Assembly: GCA_029582155.1 (NCBI GenBank)
Contig: CM055901.1
Span: 38,306,616 to 38,370,615 of the forward strand
Length of the DNA: 64,000 nt
Origin: Panopea generosa
Lineage: Eukaryota; Mollusca; Bivalvia; Adapedonta; Hiatellidae
Direction: 5' to 3'
The position numbers and the translations under genes were made by a program. Within the stretch, counting starts at the first letter, position 1. Each line of letters begins with the position of its first letter. Below, one piece after another: positions 15,463-28,200 of the stretch. The notes under the pieces are model-generated. The model saw nothing but the letters and a program-made list of their open reading frames with translations. It did not search any database and was not told where the DNA came from.

Positions 15463-16200
15463 TTAACATTGAGTTATTTCTATGTTTTAGACATTTACTG
15501 TAAAAACGACACTCCAGGATCTCCTGTGTTCTCTAGTGTTAAATTTAACTTATTTCTATGTTTTAGACATTTACTGTAAAACAGCACGCCAGGATATTTT
15601 GTGTTTTCTAGTGTTAAATTTAACTGATTTCTATGTTTAAGACATTTATTGTAAAAACAGCACGTCAGAATATTCTGTGTTTTCTAGTGTTAAATTTAAC
15701 TGATTTCTATGTTTTAGACATATACTGTAAAAACAACACGCCAGGATCTCCTGTGTTCTCTAGTGTTAAATTTAACTTATTTCTATGTTTTAGACATTTA
15801 CTGTAAAACAGCACGCCAGGATATTTTGAGTTCTCTAGTGTTAAATTTAACTTATTACTATGTTTTAGACATTTACTGTAAAACAGCACGCCAGGATCTC
15901 CTGTGTTCTCTAGTGTTAAATTTAACTTATTTCTATGTTTTAGACATTTACTGTAAAATAGCACGCCAGGATCTCCTGTGTTCTCTAGTGTTAAATTTAA
16001 CTTATTTCTATGTTTTAGACATTTACTGTAAAACAGCACGCCATGATCTCCTGTGTTCTCTAGTGTTAAATTTAACTTATTTCTATGTTTTAAACATTTA
16101 CTGTAAAAACAACACGCCAGGATCTTCGTGGTTTCCTAGTATTAACATTGATTTATTTCTATGTTTTAGACATTTACTGTAAAAACAGCACGCCAGGATC
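15463..16200. repeat. 75-bp minisatellite C containing the exon 1 acceptor, about 10 copies
   Basis: The unit runs from TTATTTCTATGTTTTAG through ACATTTACTGTAAAACAG to CTCTAGTGTTAAATTTAAC. The last copy supplies the acceptor and the first about 36 bases of the probable exon at 16170. Since 75 is a multiple of 3, the unit is open on both strands (15763-16182 plus, 15707-16039 minus); these frames are repeat products. Confidence 0.93.
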
Positions 16201-16275
16201 TCTTGAATTCTCCATTATTCAACAAACAAATCAAATCTGCAAATAACATTTTCAACTATAATACAGAAACTTTAG
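16170..16275 (+). CDS. Probable exon 1 of visible gene model (propeptide, upstream part)
   Basis: The exon is bounded by an acceptor (TGTTTTAG) and a strong donor (GTAAGTGA). It is open in one frame for 35 codons plus one base. That phase matches exactly the exon at 32431, which needs one preceding base to start. The two other frames hit stops. The protein is polar, with no cysteine and no recognisable domain, as expected for the variable start of an M12B propeptide. Its first 36 bases and its acceptor are the last unit of the 75-bp tandem array just upstream. The intron that follows is about 16 kb. The call rests on phase and splice sites only, so it is less secure than the later exons. Confidence 0.55.
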
Positions 16276-19200
16276 GTAAGTGAAGATGTCTCATTTCAAT
16301 GTGCATGCTACAGGTATTAGACGACCCAACATTAATGATGTTTCCTCTCGCCACGTGGAAAGGCCACAATAGTAGTGTCCATTGCTATTCCATCAATAGT
16401 TGGTAAATAGAGGGATTAACCCAGAACCAGAATCATAAAACAACTTAGTGTTAATTGCTGCACGTTCACGTGCAATTCTCTTCTAAGCTAAACGTAATTG
16501 TGACACATGTAATATAATACGAAAACTTGTCGATGTAAAAACAATTTTAATTATCAAATTCAAGTGAGTAGATAATTTAGGTAAAAGGCAGTTCAATAAG
16601 TATGTTGTTTTCGATTGAGCTCGTTTTTTGACACGTTACCTTCTTCTAGCTGTTAGTATTTACGGAGCTGTATGTGTTTGATATGACCATATTACCACCA
16701 ACTATTATACATTGTGGTAGGTCGTGAAAAAACATGTAGCCCCGTACTTGTATGTATAAGAACATCTTACTATACAAACATCTTAACTATGGCGATGCCA
16801 TTCCACTTGTTGTTCAAAGTGAAACGTTAACACGAAGTGTAGGTCAACGTCAATACCAGTTATTTGGAGGCGCAGTTAACACGAAGTGTAGATTAATGTC
16901 AATACCAGTTATTTTGAGGCGCAGTTAACACGAAGAGTAGATCAATGTCAATACCAGTTATTTGGAAGCGCAGTTAACACGAAGTGTAGATCAATGTCAA
17001 TACCAGTTATTTGGAGGCACAGTTAACACAAAGTGTAGATCAATGTCGATACCAGTTATTTGGAGGCACAGTTCACACGAAGTGTAGATCAATGTCAATA
17101 CCAGTTATTTGGAGGCACAGTTAACACGAAGTGTAGATCAATGTCAATACCAGTTATTTGGAGGCACAGTTAACACGAAGTGTAGATCAATGTCAATACC
17201 AGTTATTTGGAGGCGCAGTGAACACGAAGTGAAGGTCAATGTCAATACCAGTTATTTGGAGGCACAGTTAACACGAAGTGTAGGTCAATGTCAATACCAG
17301 TTACTTGGAGGCACAGTTAACACGAAGTGTAGGTCAATGTCAATACCAGTTATTTTGAGGCGCAGTTAACACTAAGTGTAGGTCAATGTCAATACCAGTT
17401 ATTTTGAGGCGTGGTTAACACGAAGTGTAGGTCAATGTCAATACCTGTTATTTGGAGGCGCAGTTAACACGAAGTGTAGATCAATGTCAATACCAGTTAT
17501 TTGGAAGCACGGTTATCACGAAGTGTAGATCAATGTCAATACCAGTTATTTGGAGGCACAGTTAACACGAAGTGTAGGTCAATGTCAATACCAGTTATTT
17601 TGAGGCACGGTTATCACGAAGTGTAGATCAATGTCAATACCAGTTATTTGGAGGCACAGTTAACACGAAGTGTAGGTCAATGTCAATACCAGTTATTTTG
17701 AGGCACGGTTATCACGAAGTGTAGATCAATGTCAATACCAGTTATTTGGAGGCGCAGTTCACACGAAGTGTAGGTCAATGTCAATACCAGTTATTTGGAG
17801 GCGCGGTTAACACGAAATGTAGATCAATGTCAATACCAGTTATTTGGAAGCACGGTTATCACGAAGTGTAGATCAATGTCAATACCAGTTATTTGGAAGC
17901 ACGGTTATCACGAAGTGTAGATCAATGTCAATACCAGTTATTTGGAGGCACAGTTAACACGAAGTGTAGGTCAATGTCAATACCAGTTATTTGGAAGCAC
18001 GGTTATCACGAAGTGTAGATCAATGTCAATACCAGTTATTTGGAGGCACAGTTAACACGAAGTGTAGGTCAATGTCAATACCAGTTATTTTGAGGCACGG
18101 TTATCACGAAGTGTAGATCAATGTCAATACCAGTTATTTGGAGGCACAGTTAACACGAAGTGTAGATCAATGTCAATACCAGTTATTTGGAAGCACGGTT
18201 ATCACGAAGTGTAGATCAATGTCAATACCAGTTATTTGGAGGCACAGTTAACACGAAGTGTAGGTCAATGTCAATACCAGTTATTTTGAGGCACGGTTAT
18301 CACGAAGTGTAGATCAATGTCAATACCAGTTATTTGGAGGCACAGTTAACACGAAGTGTAGGTCAATGTCAATACCAGTTATTTTGAGGCACGGTTATCA
18401 CGAAGTGTAGATCAATGTCAATACCAGTTATTTGGAGGCGCAGTTCACACGAAGTGTAGGTCAATGTCAATACCAGTTATTTGGAGGCACAGTTAACACG
18501 AAGTGTAGATCAATGTCAATACCAGTTGTTTGGAGGCGCAGTGAACACGAAGTGTAGATCAATGTCAATACCAGTTATTTGGAGGCGCAGTGAACACGAA
18601 GTGTAGGTCAATGTCAATACCAGTTATTTGGAGGCACGGTTAACACGAAGTGTAGATCAATGTCAATACCAGTTATTTGGAGGCGCAGTTAACACGAAGT
18701 GTAGGTCAATGTCAATACCAGTTATTTGGAGGCGCAGTGAACACGAAGTGTAGGTCAATGTCAATACCAGTTATTTGGAGGCACAGTTAACACGAAGTGT
18801 AGATCAATGTCAATACCAGTTGTTTGGAGGCGCAGTGAACACGAAGTGTAGATCAATGTCAATACCAGTTATTTGGAGGCGCAGTGAACACGAAGTGTAG
18901 GTCAATGTCAATACCAGTTATTTGGAGGCACGGTTAACACGAAGTGTAGATCAATGTCAATACCAGTTATTTGGAGGCGCAGTTAACACGAAGTGTAGGT
19001 CAATGTCAATACCAGTTATTTGGAGGCGCAGTGAACACGAAGTGTAGGTCAATGTCAATACCAGTTATTTGGAGGCACAGTTAACACTAAGTGTAGGTCA
19101 ATGTCAATACCAGTTACTTGGAGGCGCAGTGAACACGAAGTGTAGGTCAATGTCAATACCAGTTATTTGGAGGCACAGTTCGCACGAAGTGTAGGTCAAT

Positions 19201-22200
19201 GTCAATACCAGTTATTTGGAGGCACGGTTAACACGAAGTGTAGGTCAATGTCAATACCAGTTATTTGGAGGCACGGTTAACACGAAGTGTAGATCAATGT
19301 CAATACCAGTTATTTGGAGGCACAGTTAACACGAAGTGTAGGTCAATGTCAATACCAGTTACTTGGAGGCACAGTTCGCACGAAGTGTAGATCAATGTCA
19401 ATACCAGTTATTTGGAGGCGCAGTTAACACGAAGTGTAGATCAATGTCAATACCAGTTATTTCGAGGCGCAGTTAACACGGAGTGTAGGTCAATGTCAAT
19501 ACCAGTTATTTGCAGGCGCAGTGAACACGAAGTGTAGGTCAATGTCAATACCAGGTATTTGGAGGCGCAGTTAACACTAAGTGTAGGTCAATGTCAATAC
19601 CAGTTACTTGGAGGCGCAGTGAACACGAAGTGTAGGTCAATGTCAATACCAGTTACTTGGAGGCACAGTTCGCACGAAGTGTAGGTCAATGTCAATACCA
19701 GTTATTTGGAGGCACGGTTAACACGAAGTGTAGGTCAATGTCAATACCAGTTATTTGGAGGCACAGTTAACACGAAGTGTAGATCAATGTCAATACCAGT
19801 TATTTGGAGGCACAGTTAACACGAAGTGTAGGTCAATGTCAATACCAGTTACTTGGAGGCACAGTTCGCACGAAGTGTAGGTCAATGTCAATACCAGTTA
19901 TTTGGAGGCACAGTTAACACGAAGTGTAGATCAATGTCAATACCAGTTATTTGGAGGCACGGTTAACACGAAGTGTAGGTCAATGTCAATACCAGTTATT
20001 TGGAGGCACGGTTAACACGAAGTGTAGATCAATGTCAATACCAGTTATTTGGAGGCACAGTTAACACGAAGTGTAGGTCAATGTCAATACCAGTTACTTG
20101 GAGGCACGGTTAACACGAAGTGTAGGTCAATGTCAATACCAGTTACTTGGAGGCACAGTTCGCACGAAGTGTAGGTCAATGTCAATACCAGTTATTTGGA
20201 GGCACAGTTAACACGAAGTGTAGGTCAATGTCAATACCAGTTATTTGGAGGCACAGTTCGCACGAAGTGTAGGTCAATGTCAATACCAGTTATTTGGAGG
20301 CGCAGTGAACACGAAGTGTAGGTCAATGTCAATACCAGTTATTTGGAGGCACAGTTAACACGAAGTGTAGGTCAATGTCAATACCAGTTATTTGGAGGCA
20401 CAGTTCGCACGAAGTGTAGGTCAATGTCAATACCAGTTATTTGGAGGCACGGTTAACACGAAGTGTAGGTCAATGTCAATACCAGTTATTTGGAGGCACA
20501 GTTCGCACGAAGTGTAGGTCAATGTCAATACCAGTTATTTGGAGGCGCAGTGAACACGAAGTGTAGGTCAATGTCAATACCAGTTATTTGGAGGCGCAGT
20601 TAACACGAAGTGTAGGTCAATGTCAATACCAGTTATTTGCAGGCGCAGTGAACACGAAGTGTATGTCAATGTCAATACCAGTTACTTGGAGGCACAGTTC
20701 GCACGAAGTGTAGGTCAATGTCAATACCAGTTATTTGGAGGCACGGTTAACACGAAGTGTAGGTCAATGTCAATACCAGTTATTTGGAGGCACGGTTAAC
20801 ACGAAGTGTAGATCAATGTCAATACCAGTTATTTGGAGGCACAGTTAACACGAAGTGTAGGTCAATGTCAATACCAGTTACTTGGAGGCACAGTTCGCAC
20901 GAAGTGTAGATCAATGTCAATACCAGTTATTTGGAGGCGCAGTTAACACGAAGTGTAGATCAATGTCAATACCAGTTATTTCGAGGCGCAGTTAACACGA
21001 AGTGTAGGTCAATGTCAATACCAGTTATTTGCAGGCGCAGTGAACACGAAGTGTAGGTCAATGTCAATACCAGGTATTTGGAGGCACAGTTAACACTAAG
21101 TGTAGGTCAATGTCAATACCAGTTACTTGGAGGCACAGTTCGCACGAAGTGTAGGTCAATGTCAATACCAGTTATTTGGAGGCGCGGTTAACACGAAGTG
21201 TAGGTCAATGTCAATACCAGTTATTTGGAGGCACAGTTAACACGAAGTGTAGATCAATGTCAATACCAGTTATTTGGAGGCACAGTTAACACGAAGTGTA
21301 GGTCAATGTCAATACCAGTTACTTGGAGGCGCAGTTCGCACGAAGTGTAGGTCAATGTCAATACCAGTTACTTGGAGGCGCAGTTAACACGAAGTGTAGA
21401 TCAATGTCAATACCAGTTATTTCGAGGCGCAGTTAACACGAAGTGTAGGTCAATGTCAATACCAGTTATTTGGAGGCACAGTTAACACGAAGTGTAGATC
21501 AATGTCAATACCAGTTATTTCGAGGCGCAGTTAACACGAAGTGTAGGTCAATGTCAATACCAGTTATTTGCAGGCGCAGTTAACACTAAGTGTAGGTCAA
21601 TGTCAATACCAGTTACTTGGAGGCACAGTTCGCACGAAGTGTAGATCAATGTCAATACCAGTTATTTGGAGGCGCGGTTAACACGAAGTGTAGGTCAATG
21701 TCAATACCAGTTATTTGGAGGCACAGTTAACACGAAGTGTAGATCAATGTCAATACCAGTTATTTGGAGGCACAGTTAACACGAAGTGTAGGTCAATGTC
21801 AATACCAGTTATTTGGAGGCACAGTTAACACGAAGTGTAGATCAATGTCAATACCAGTTATTTCGAGGCGCAGTGAACACGAAGTGTAGGTCAATGTCAA
21901 TACCAGGTATTTGGAGGCGCAGTTAACACTAAGTGTAGGTCAATGTCAATACCAGTTACTTGGAGGCACAGTTCGCACGAAGTGTAGGTCAATGTCAATA
22001 CCAGTTATTTGGAGGCGCGGTTAACACGAAGTGTAGGTCAATGTCAATACCAGTTATTTGGAGGCACAGTTAACACGAAGTGTAGATCAATGTCAATACC
22101 AGTTATTTGGAGGCACAGTTAACACGAAGTGTAGGTCAATGTCAATACCAGTTATTTGGAGGCACAGTTAACACGAAGTGTAGATCAATGTCAATACCAG

Positions 22201-25200
22201 TTATTTCGAGGCGCAGTTAACACGAAGTGTAGGTCAATGTCAATACCAGTTATTTGCAGGCGCAGTGAACACGAAGTGTAGGTCAATGTCAATACCAGGT
22301 ATTTGGAGGCGCAGTTAACACTAAGTGTAGGTCAATGTCAATACCAGTTACTTGGAGGCACAGTTCGCACGAAGTGTAGGTCAATGTCAATACCAGTTAT
22401 TTGGAGGCGCGGTTAACACGAAGTGTAGGTCAATGTCAATACCAGTTATTTGGAGGCACAGTTAACACGAAGTGTAGATCAATGTCAATACCAGTTATTT
22501 GGAGGCACAGTTAACACGAAGTGTAGGTCAATGTCAATACCAGTTACTTGGAGGCGCAGTTAACACGAAGTGTAGATCAATGTCAATACCAGTTATTTCG
22601 AGGCGCAGTTAACACGAAGTGTAGGTCAATGTCAATACCAGTTATTTGCAGGCGCAGTGAACACGAAGTGTAGGTCAATGTCAATACCAGTTATTTGGAG
22701 GCGCGGTTAACACGAAGTGTAGGTCAATGTCAATACCAGTTATTTGGAGGCACAGTTCGCACGAAGTGTAGGTCAATGTCAATACCAGTTATTTGGAGGC
22801 GCAGTGAACACGAAGTGTAGGTCAATGTCAATACCAGTTATTTGGAAGCACAGTTCGCACGAAGTGTAGATCAATGTCAATACCAGTTATTTGGAGGCAC
22901 AGTTAACAAGAAGTGTAGGTCAATGTCAATACCAGTTATTTGGAGGCACAGTTCGCACGAAGTGTAGGTCAATGTCAATACCAGTTATTTGGAGGCGCAG
23001 TGAACACGAAGTGTAGGTCAATGTCAATACCAGTTATTTGGAGGCACAGTTCGCACGAAGTGTAGATCAATGTCAATACCAGTTATTTGGAGGCGCGGTT
23101 AACACGAAATGTAGGTCAATGTCAATACCAGTTATTTGGTTGCACGGTTATCACGAAGTGTAGATCAATGTCAATACCAGTTATTTGGAGGCGCAGTTAA
23201 CACGAAGTGTAGGTCAATGTCAATACCAGTTATTTGGAGGCACAGTTAAAACGAAGTGTAGATCAATGTCAATACCAGTTATTTGGAGGCGCAGTTAACA
23301 AGAAGTGTAGGTCAATGTCAATACCAGTTATTTGGAGGCACAGTTAACACGAAGTGTAGGTCAATGTCAATACCAGTTACTTGGAGGCACAGTTCGCACG
23401 AAGTGTAGGTCAATGTCAATACCAGTTATTTGGAGGCGCAGTGAACACGAAGTGTAGGTCAATGTCAATACCAGTTATTTGGAGGCGCAGTTAACAAGAA
23501 GTGTAGGTCAATGTCAATACCAGTTATTTGGAGGCACAGTTAACACGAAGTGTAGGTCAATGTCAATACCAGTTATTTGGAGGCGCAGTGAACACGAAGT
23601 GTAGGTCAATGTCAATACCAGTTATTTGGAGGCACAGTTAACACGAAGTGTAAGTCAATGTCAATACCAGTTACTTGGAGGCGCAGTTAACACGAAGTGT
23701 AAGTCAATGTCAATACCAGTTATTTGGAGGCGTAGTGAACACGAAGTGTAGGTCAATGTCAATACCAGTTATTTGGAGGCACAGTTCGCACGAAGTGTAG
23801 GTCAATGTCAATACCAGTTATTTGGAGGCGCAGTGAACACGAAGTGTAGGTCAATGTCAATACCAGTTATTTGGAGGCACAGTTCGCACGAAGTGTAGGT
23901 CAATGTCAATACCAGTTACTTGGAGGCACAGTTCGCACGAAGTGTAGGTCAGTGTCAATACCAGTTATTTGGAGGCGCAGTGAACACGAAGTGTAGATCA
24001 ATGTCAATACCAGTTATTTGGAGGCGCAGTTAACAAGAAGTGTAGGTCAATGTCAATACCAGTTATTTGGAGGCACAGTTAACACGAAGTGTAGGTCAAT
24101 GTCAATACCAGTTACTTGGAGGCACAGTTAACACGAAGTGTAGATCAATGTCAATACCAGTTACTTGGAGGCACAGTTCGCACGAAGTGTAGGTCAATGT
24201 CAATACCAGTTATTTGGAGGCACAGTTCGCACGAAGTGTAGGTCAATGTCAATACCAGTTACTTGGAGGCACAGTTCGCACGAAGTGTAGGTCAATGTCA
24301 ATACCAGTTATTTGGAGGCACAGTTAACACGAAGTGTAGGTCAATGTCAATACCAGTTACTTGGAGGCACAGTTCGCACGAAGTGTAGGTCAATGTCAAT
24401 ACCAGTTATTTGGAGGCGCAGTGAACACGAAGTGTAGATCAATGTCAATACCAGTTACTTGGAGGCACAGTTAACACGAAGTGTAGGTCAATGTCAATAC
24501 CAGTTATTTGGAGGCACAGTTAACACGAAGTGTAGGTCAATGTCAATACCAGTTACTTGAAGGCACAGTTAACACGAAGTGTAGATCAATGTCAATACCA
24601 GTTACTTGGAGGCACAGTTCGCACGAAGTGTAGGTCAATGTCAATACCAGTTATTTGGAGGCGCAGTTCGCACGAAGTGTAGGTCAATGTCAATACCAGT
24701 TATTTGGAGGCGCGGTTAACACGAAGTGTAGGTCAATGTCAATACCAGTTACTTGGAGGCACAGTTAACACGAAGTGTAGGTCAATGTCAATACCAGTTA
24801 CTTGGAGGCACAGTTAACACGAAGTGTAGGTCAATGTCAATACCAGTTACTTGGAGGCACAGTTAACAAGAAGTGTAGGTCAATGTCAATACCAGTTATT
24901 TGGAGGCACAGTTAACACGAAGTGTAGGTCAATGTCAATACCAGTTACTTGGAGGCACAGTTAACACGAAGTGTAGATCAATGTCAATACCAGTTACTTG
25001 GAGGCACAGTTCGCACGAAGTGTAGGTCAATGTCAATACCAGTTATTTGGAGGCGCAGTTCGCACGAAGTGTAGGTCAATGTCAATACCAGTTATTTGGA
25101 GGCGCAGTTAACACGAAGTGTAGGTCAATGTCAATACCAGTTATTTGGAGGCACAGTTAACACGAAGTGTAGGTCAATGTCAATACCAGTTACGTTACTT

Positions 25201-28200
25201 GGAGGCACAGTTCGCACGAAGTGTAGGTCAATGTCAATACCAGTTATTTGGAGGCACAGTTAACACGAAGTGTAGGTCAATGTCAATACCAGTTACTTGG
25301 AGGCACAGTTCGCACGAAGTGTAGGTCAATGTCAATACCAGTTATTTGGAGGCGCAGTGAACACGAAGTGTAGGTCAATGTCAATACCAGTTACTTGGAG
25401 GCACAGTTAACACGAAGTGTAGATCAATGTCAATACCAGTTATTTGGAGGCGCAGTTAACAAGAAGTGTAGGTCAATGTCAATACCAGTTATTTGGAGGC
25501 ACAGTTAACACGAAGTGTAGGTCAATGTCAATACCAGTTACTTGGAGGCACAGTTAACACGAAGTGTAGATCAATGTCAATACCAGTTACTTGGAGGCAC
25601 AGTTCGCACGAAGTGTAGGTCAATGTCAATACCAGTTATTTGGAGGCGCAGTTCGCACGAAGTGTAGGTCAATGTCAATACCAGTTATTTCGAGGCGCAT
25701 TGAACACGAAATGTAGATCAATGTCAATACCAGTTATTTGGAGGCGCAGTGAACACGAAGTGTAGGTCAATGTCAATACCAGTTATTTGGAGGCGCAGTG
25801 AACACGAAGTGTAGGTCAATGTCAATACCAGTTATTTGGAGGCACAGTGAACACGAAGTGTAGGTCAATGTCAATACCAGTTATTTGGAGGCGCAGTTCG
25901 CACGAAGTGTAGGTCAATGTCAATACCAGTTATTTGGAGGCGCATTGAACACGAAATGTAGATCAATGTCAATACCAGTTATTTGGAGGCGCAGTGAACA
26001 CGAAGTGTAGGTCAATGTCAATACCAGTTATTTGGAGGCGCAGTGAACACGAAGTGTAGGTCAATGTCAATACCAGTTATTTGGAGGCACAGTGAACACG
26101 AAGTGTAGGTCAATGTCAATACCAGTTATTTGGAGGCACAGTTCGCACGAAGTGTAGGTCAATGTCAATACCAGTTATTTGGAGGCGCATTGAACACGAA
26201 ATGTAGATCAATGTCAATACCAGTTATTTGGAGGCGCAGTGAACACGAAGTGTAGGTCAATGTCAATACCAGTTATTTGGAGGTGCAGTGAACACGAAGT
26301 GTAGGTCAATGTCAATACCAGTTATTTGGAGGCGCAGTGAACACGAAGTGTAGGTCAATGTCAATACCAGTTATTTGGAGGCGCAGTGAACACGAAGTGT
26401 AGGTCAATGTCAATACCAGTTATTTGGAGGCACAGTGAACACGAAGTGTAGGTCAATGTCAATACCAGTTATTTGGAGGCGCAGTTCGCACGAAGTGTAG
26501 GTCAATGTCAATACCAGTTATTTGGAGGCGCATTGAACACGAAATGTAGATCAATGTCAATACCAGTTATTTGGAGGCGCAGTGAACACGAAGTGTAGGT
26601 CAATGTCAATACCAGTTATTTGGAGGCGCAGTGAACACGAAGTGTAGGTCAATGTCAATACCAGTTATTTGGAGGCACAGTGAACACGAAGTGTAGGTCA
26701 ATGTCAATACCAGTTATTTGGAGGCACAGTTCGCACGAAGTGTAGGTCAATGTCAATACCAGTTATTTGGAGGCGCATTGAACACGAAATGTAGATCAAT
26801 GTCAATACCAGTTATTTGGAGGCGCAGTGAACACGAAGTGTAGGTCAATGTCAATACCAGTTATTTGGAGGCGCAGTGAACACGAAGTGTAGGTCAATGT
26901 CAATACCAGTTATTTGGAGGCACAGTGAACACGAAGTGTAGGTCAATGTCAATACCAGTTATTTGGAGGCACAGTGAACACGAAGTGTAGTTCAATGTCA
27001 ATACCAGTTATTTGGAGGCACAGTGAACACGAAGTGTAGGTCAATGTCAATACCAGTTATTTGGAGGCACAGTTCGCACGAAGTGTAGGTCAATGTCAAT
27101 ACCAGTTATTTGGAGGCGCAGTGAACACGAAGTGTAGATCAATGTCAATACCAGTTATTTGGATTCGCAGTGAACACGAAGTGTAGGTCAATGTCAATAC
27201 CAGTTATTTGGAGGCACAGTTAACACGAAGTGTAGGTCAATGTCAATACCAGTTATTTGGAGGCACAGTGAACACGAAGTGTAGGTCAATGTCAATACCA
27301 GTTATTTGGAGGCACAGTTAACACGAAGTGTAGGTCAATGTCAATACCAGTTATTTGGAGGCGCAGTGAACACGAAGTGTAGGTCAATGTCAATACCAGT
27401 TATTTGGAGGCACAGTTCGCACGAAGTGTAGGTCAATGTCAATACCAGTTATTTGGAGGCGCAGTGAACACGAAGTGTAGATCAATGTCAATACCAGTTA
27501 TTTGGAGGCGCAGTGAACACGAAGTGTAGGTCAATGTCAATACCAGTTATTTGGAGGCGCAGTTCGCACGAAGTGTAGGTCAATGTCAATACCAGTTATT
27601 TGGAGGCGCAGTTAACAAGAAGTGTAGATCAATGTCAATACCAGTTATTTGGAGGCGCAGTGAACACGAAGTGTAGGTCAATGTCAATACCAGTTATTTG
27701 GAGGCACAGTTCGCACGAAGTGTAGGTCAATGTCAATACCAGTTATTTGGAGGCGCAGTGAACACGAAGTGTAGATCAATGTCAATACCAGTTATTTGGA
27801 GGCGCAGTGAACACGAAGTGTAGGTCAATGTCAATACCAGTTATTTGGAGGCGCAGTGAACACGAAGTGTAGGTCAATGTCAATACCAGTTATTTGGAGG
27901 CGCAGTTAACACGAAGTGTAGGTCAATGTCAATACCAGTTATTTGGAGGCGCGGTTAACACGAAATGTAGGTCAATGTCAATACCAGTTATTTGGTTGCA
28001 CGGTTATCACGAAGTGTAGATCAATGTCAATACCAGTTATTTGGAGGCGCAGTTAACACGAAGTGTAGGTCAATGTCAATACCAGTTATTTGGAGGCACA
28101 GTTAACACGAAGTGTAGATCAATGTCAATACCAGTTATTTGGAGGTGCAGTTAACACTAAGTGTAGATCAATGTCAATACCAGTTATTTGGAGGTGCAGT

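Noticed and set aside
15707-16182. Overlapping 139- and 110-codon frames on opposite strands
   Set aside because: Both are products of the 75-bp repeat. The exon frame in the last unit differs from the plus-strand frame.
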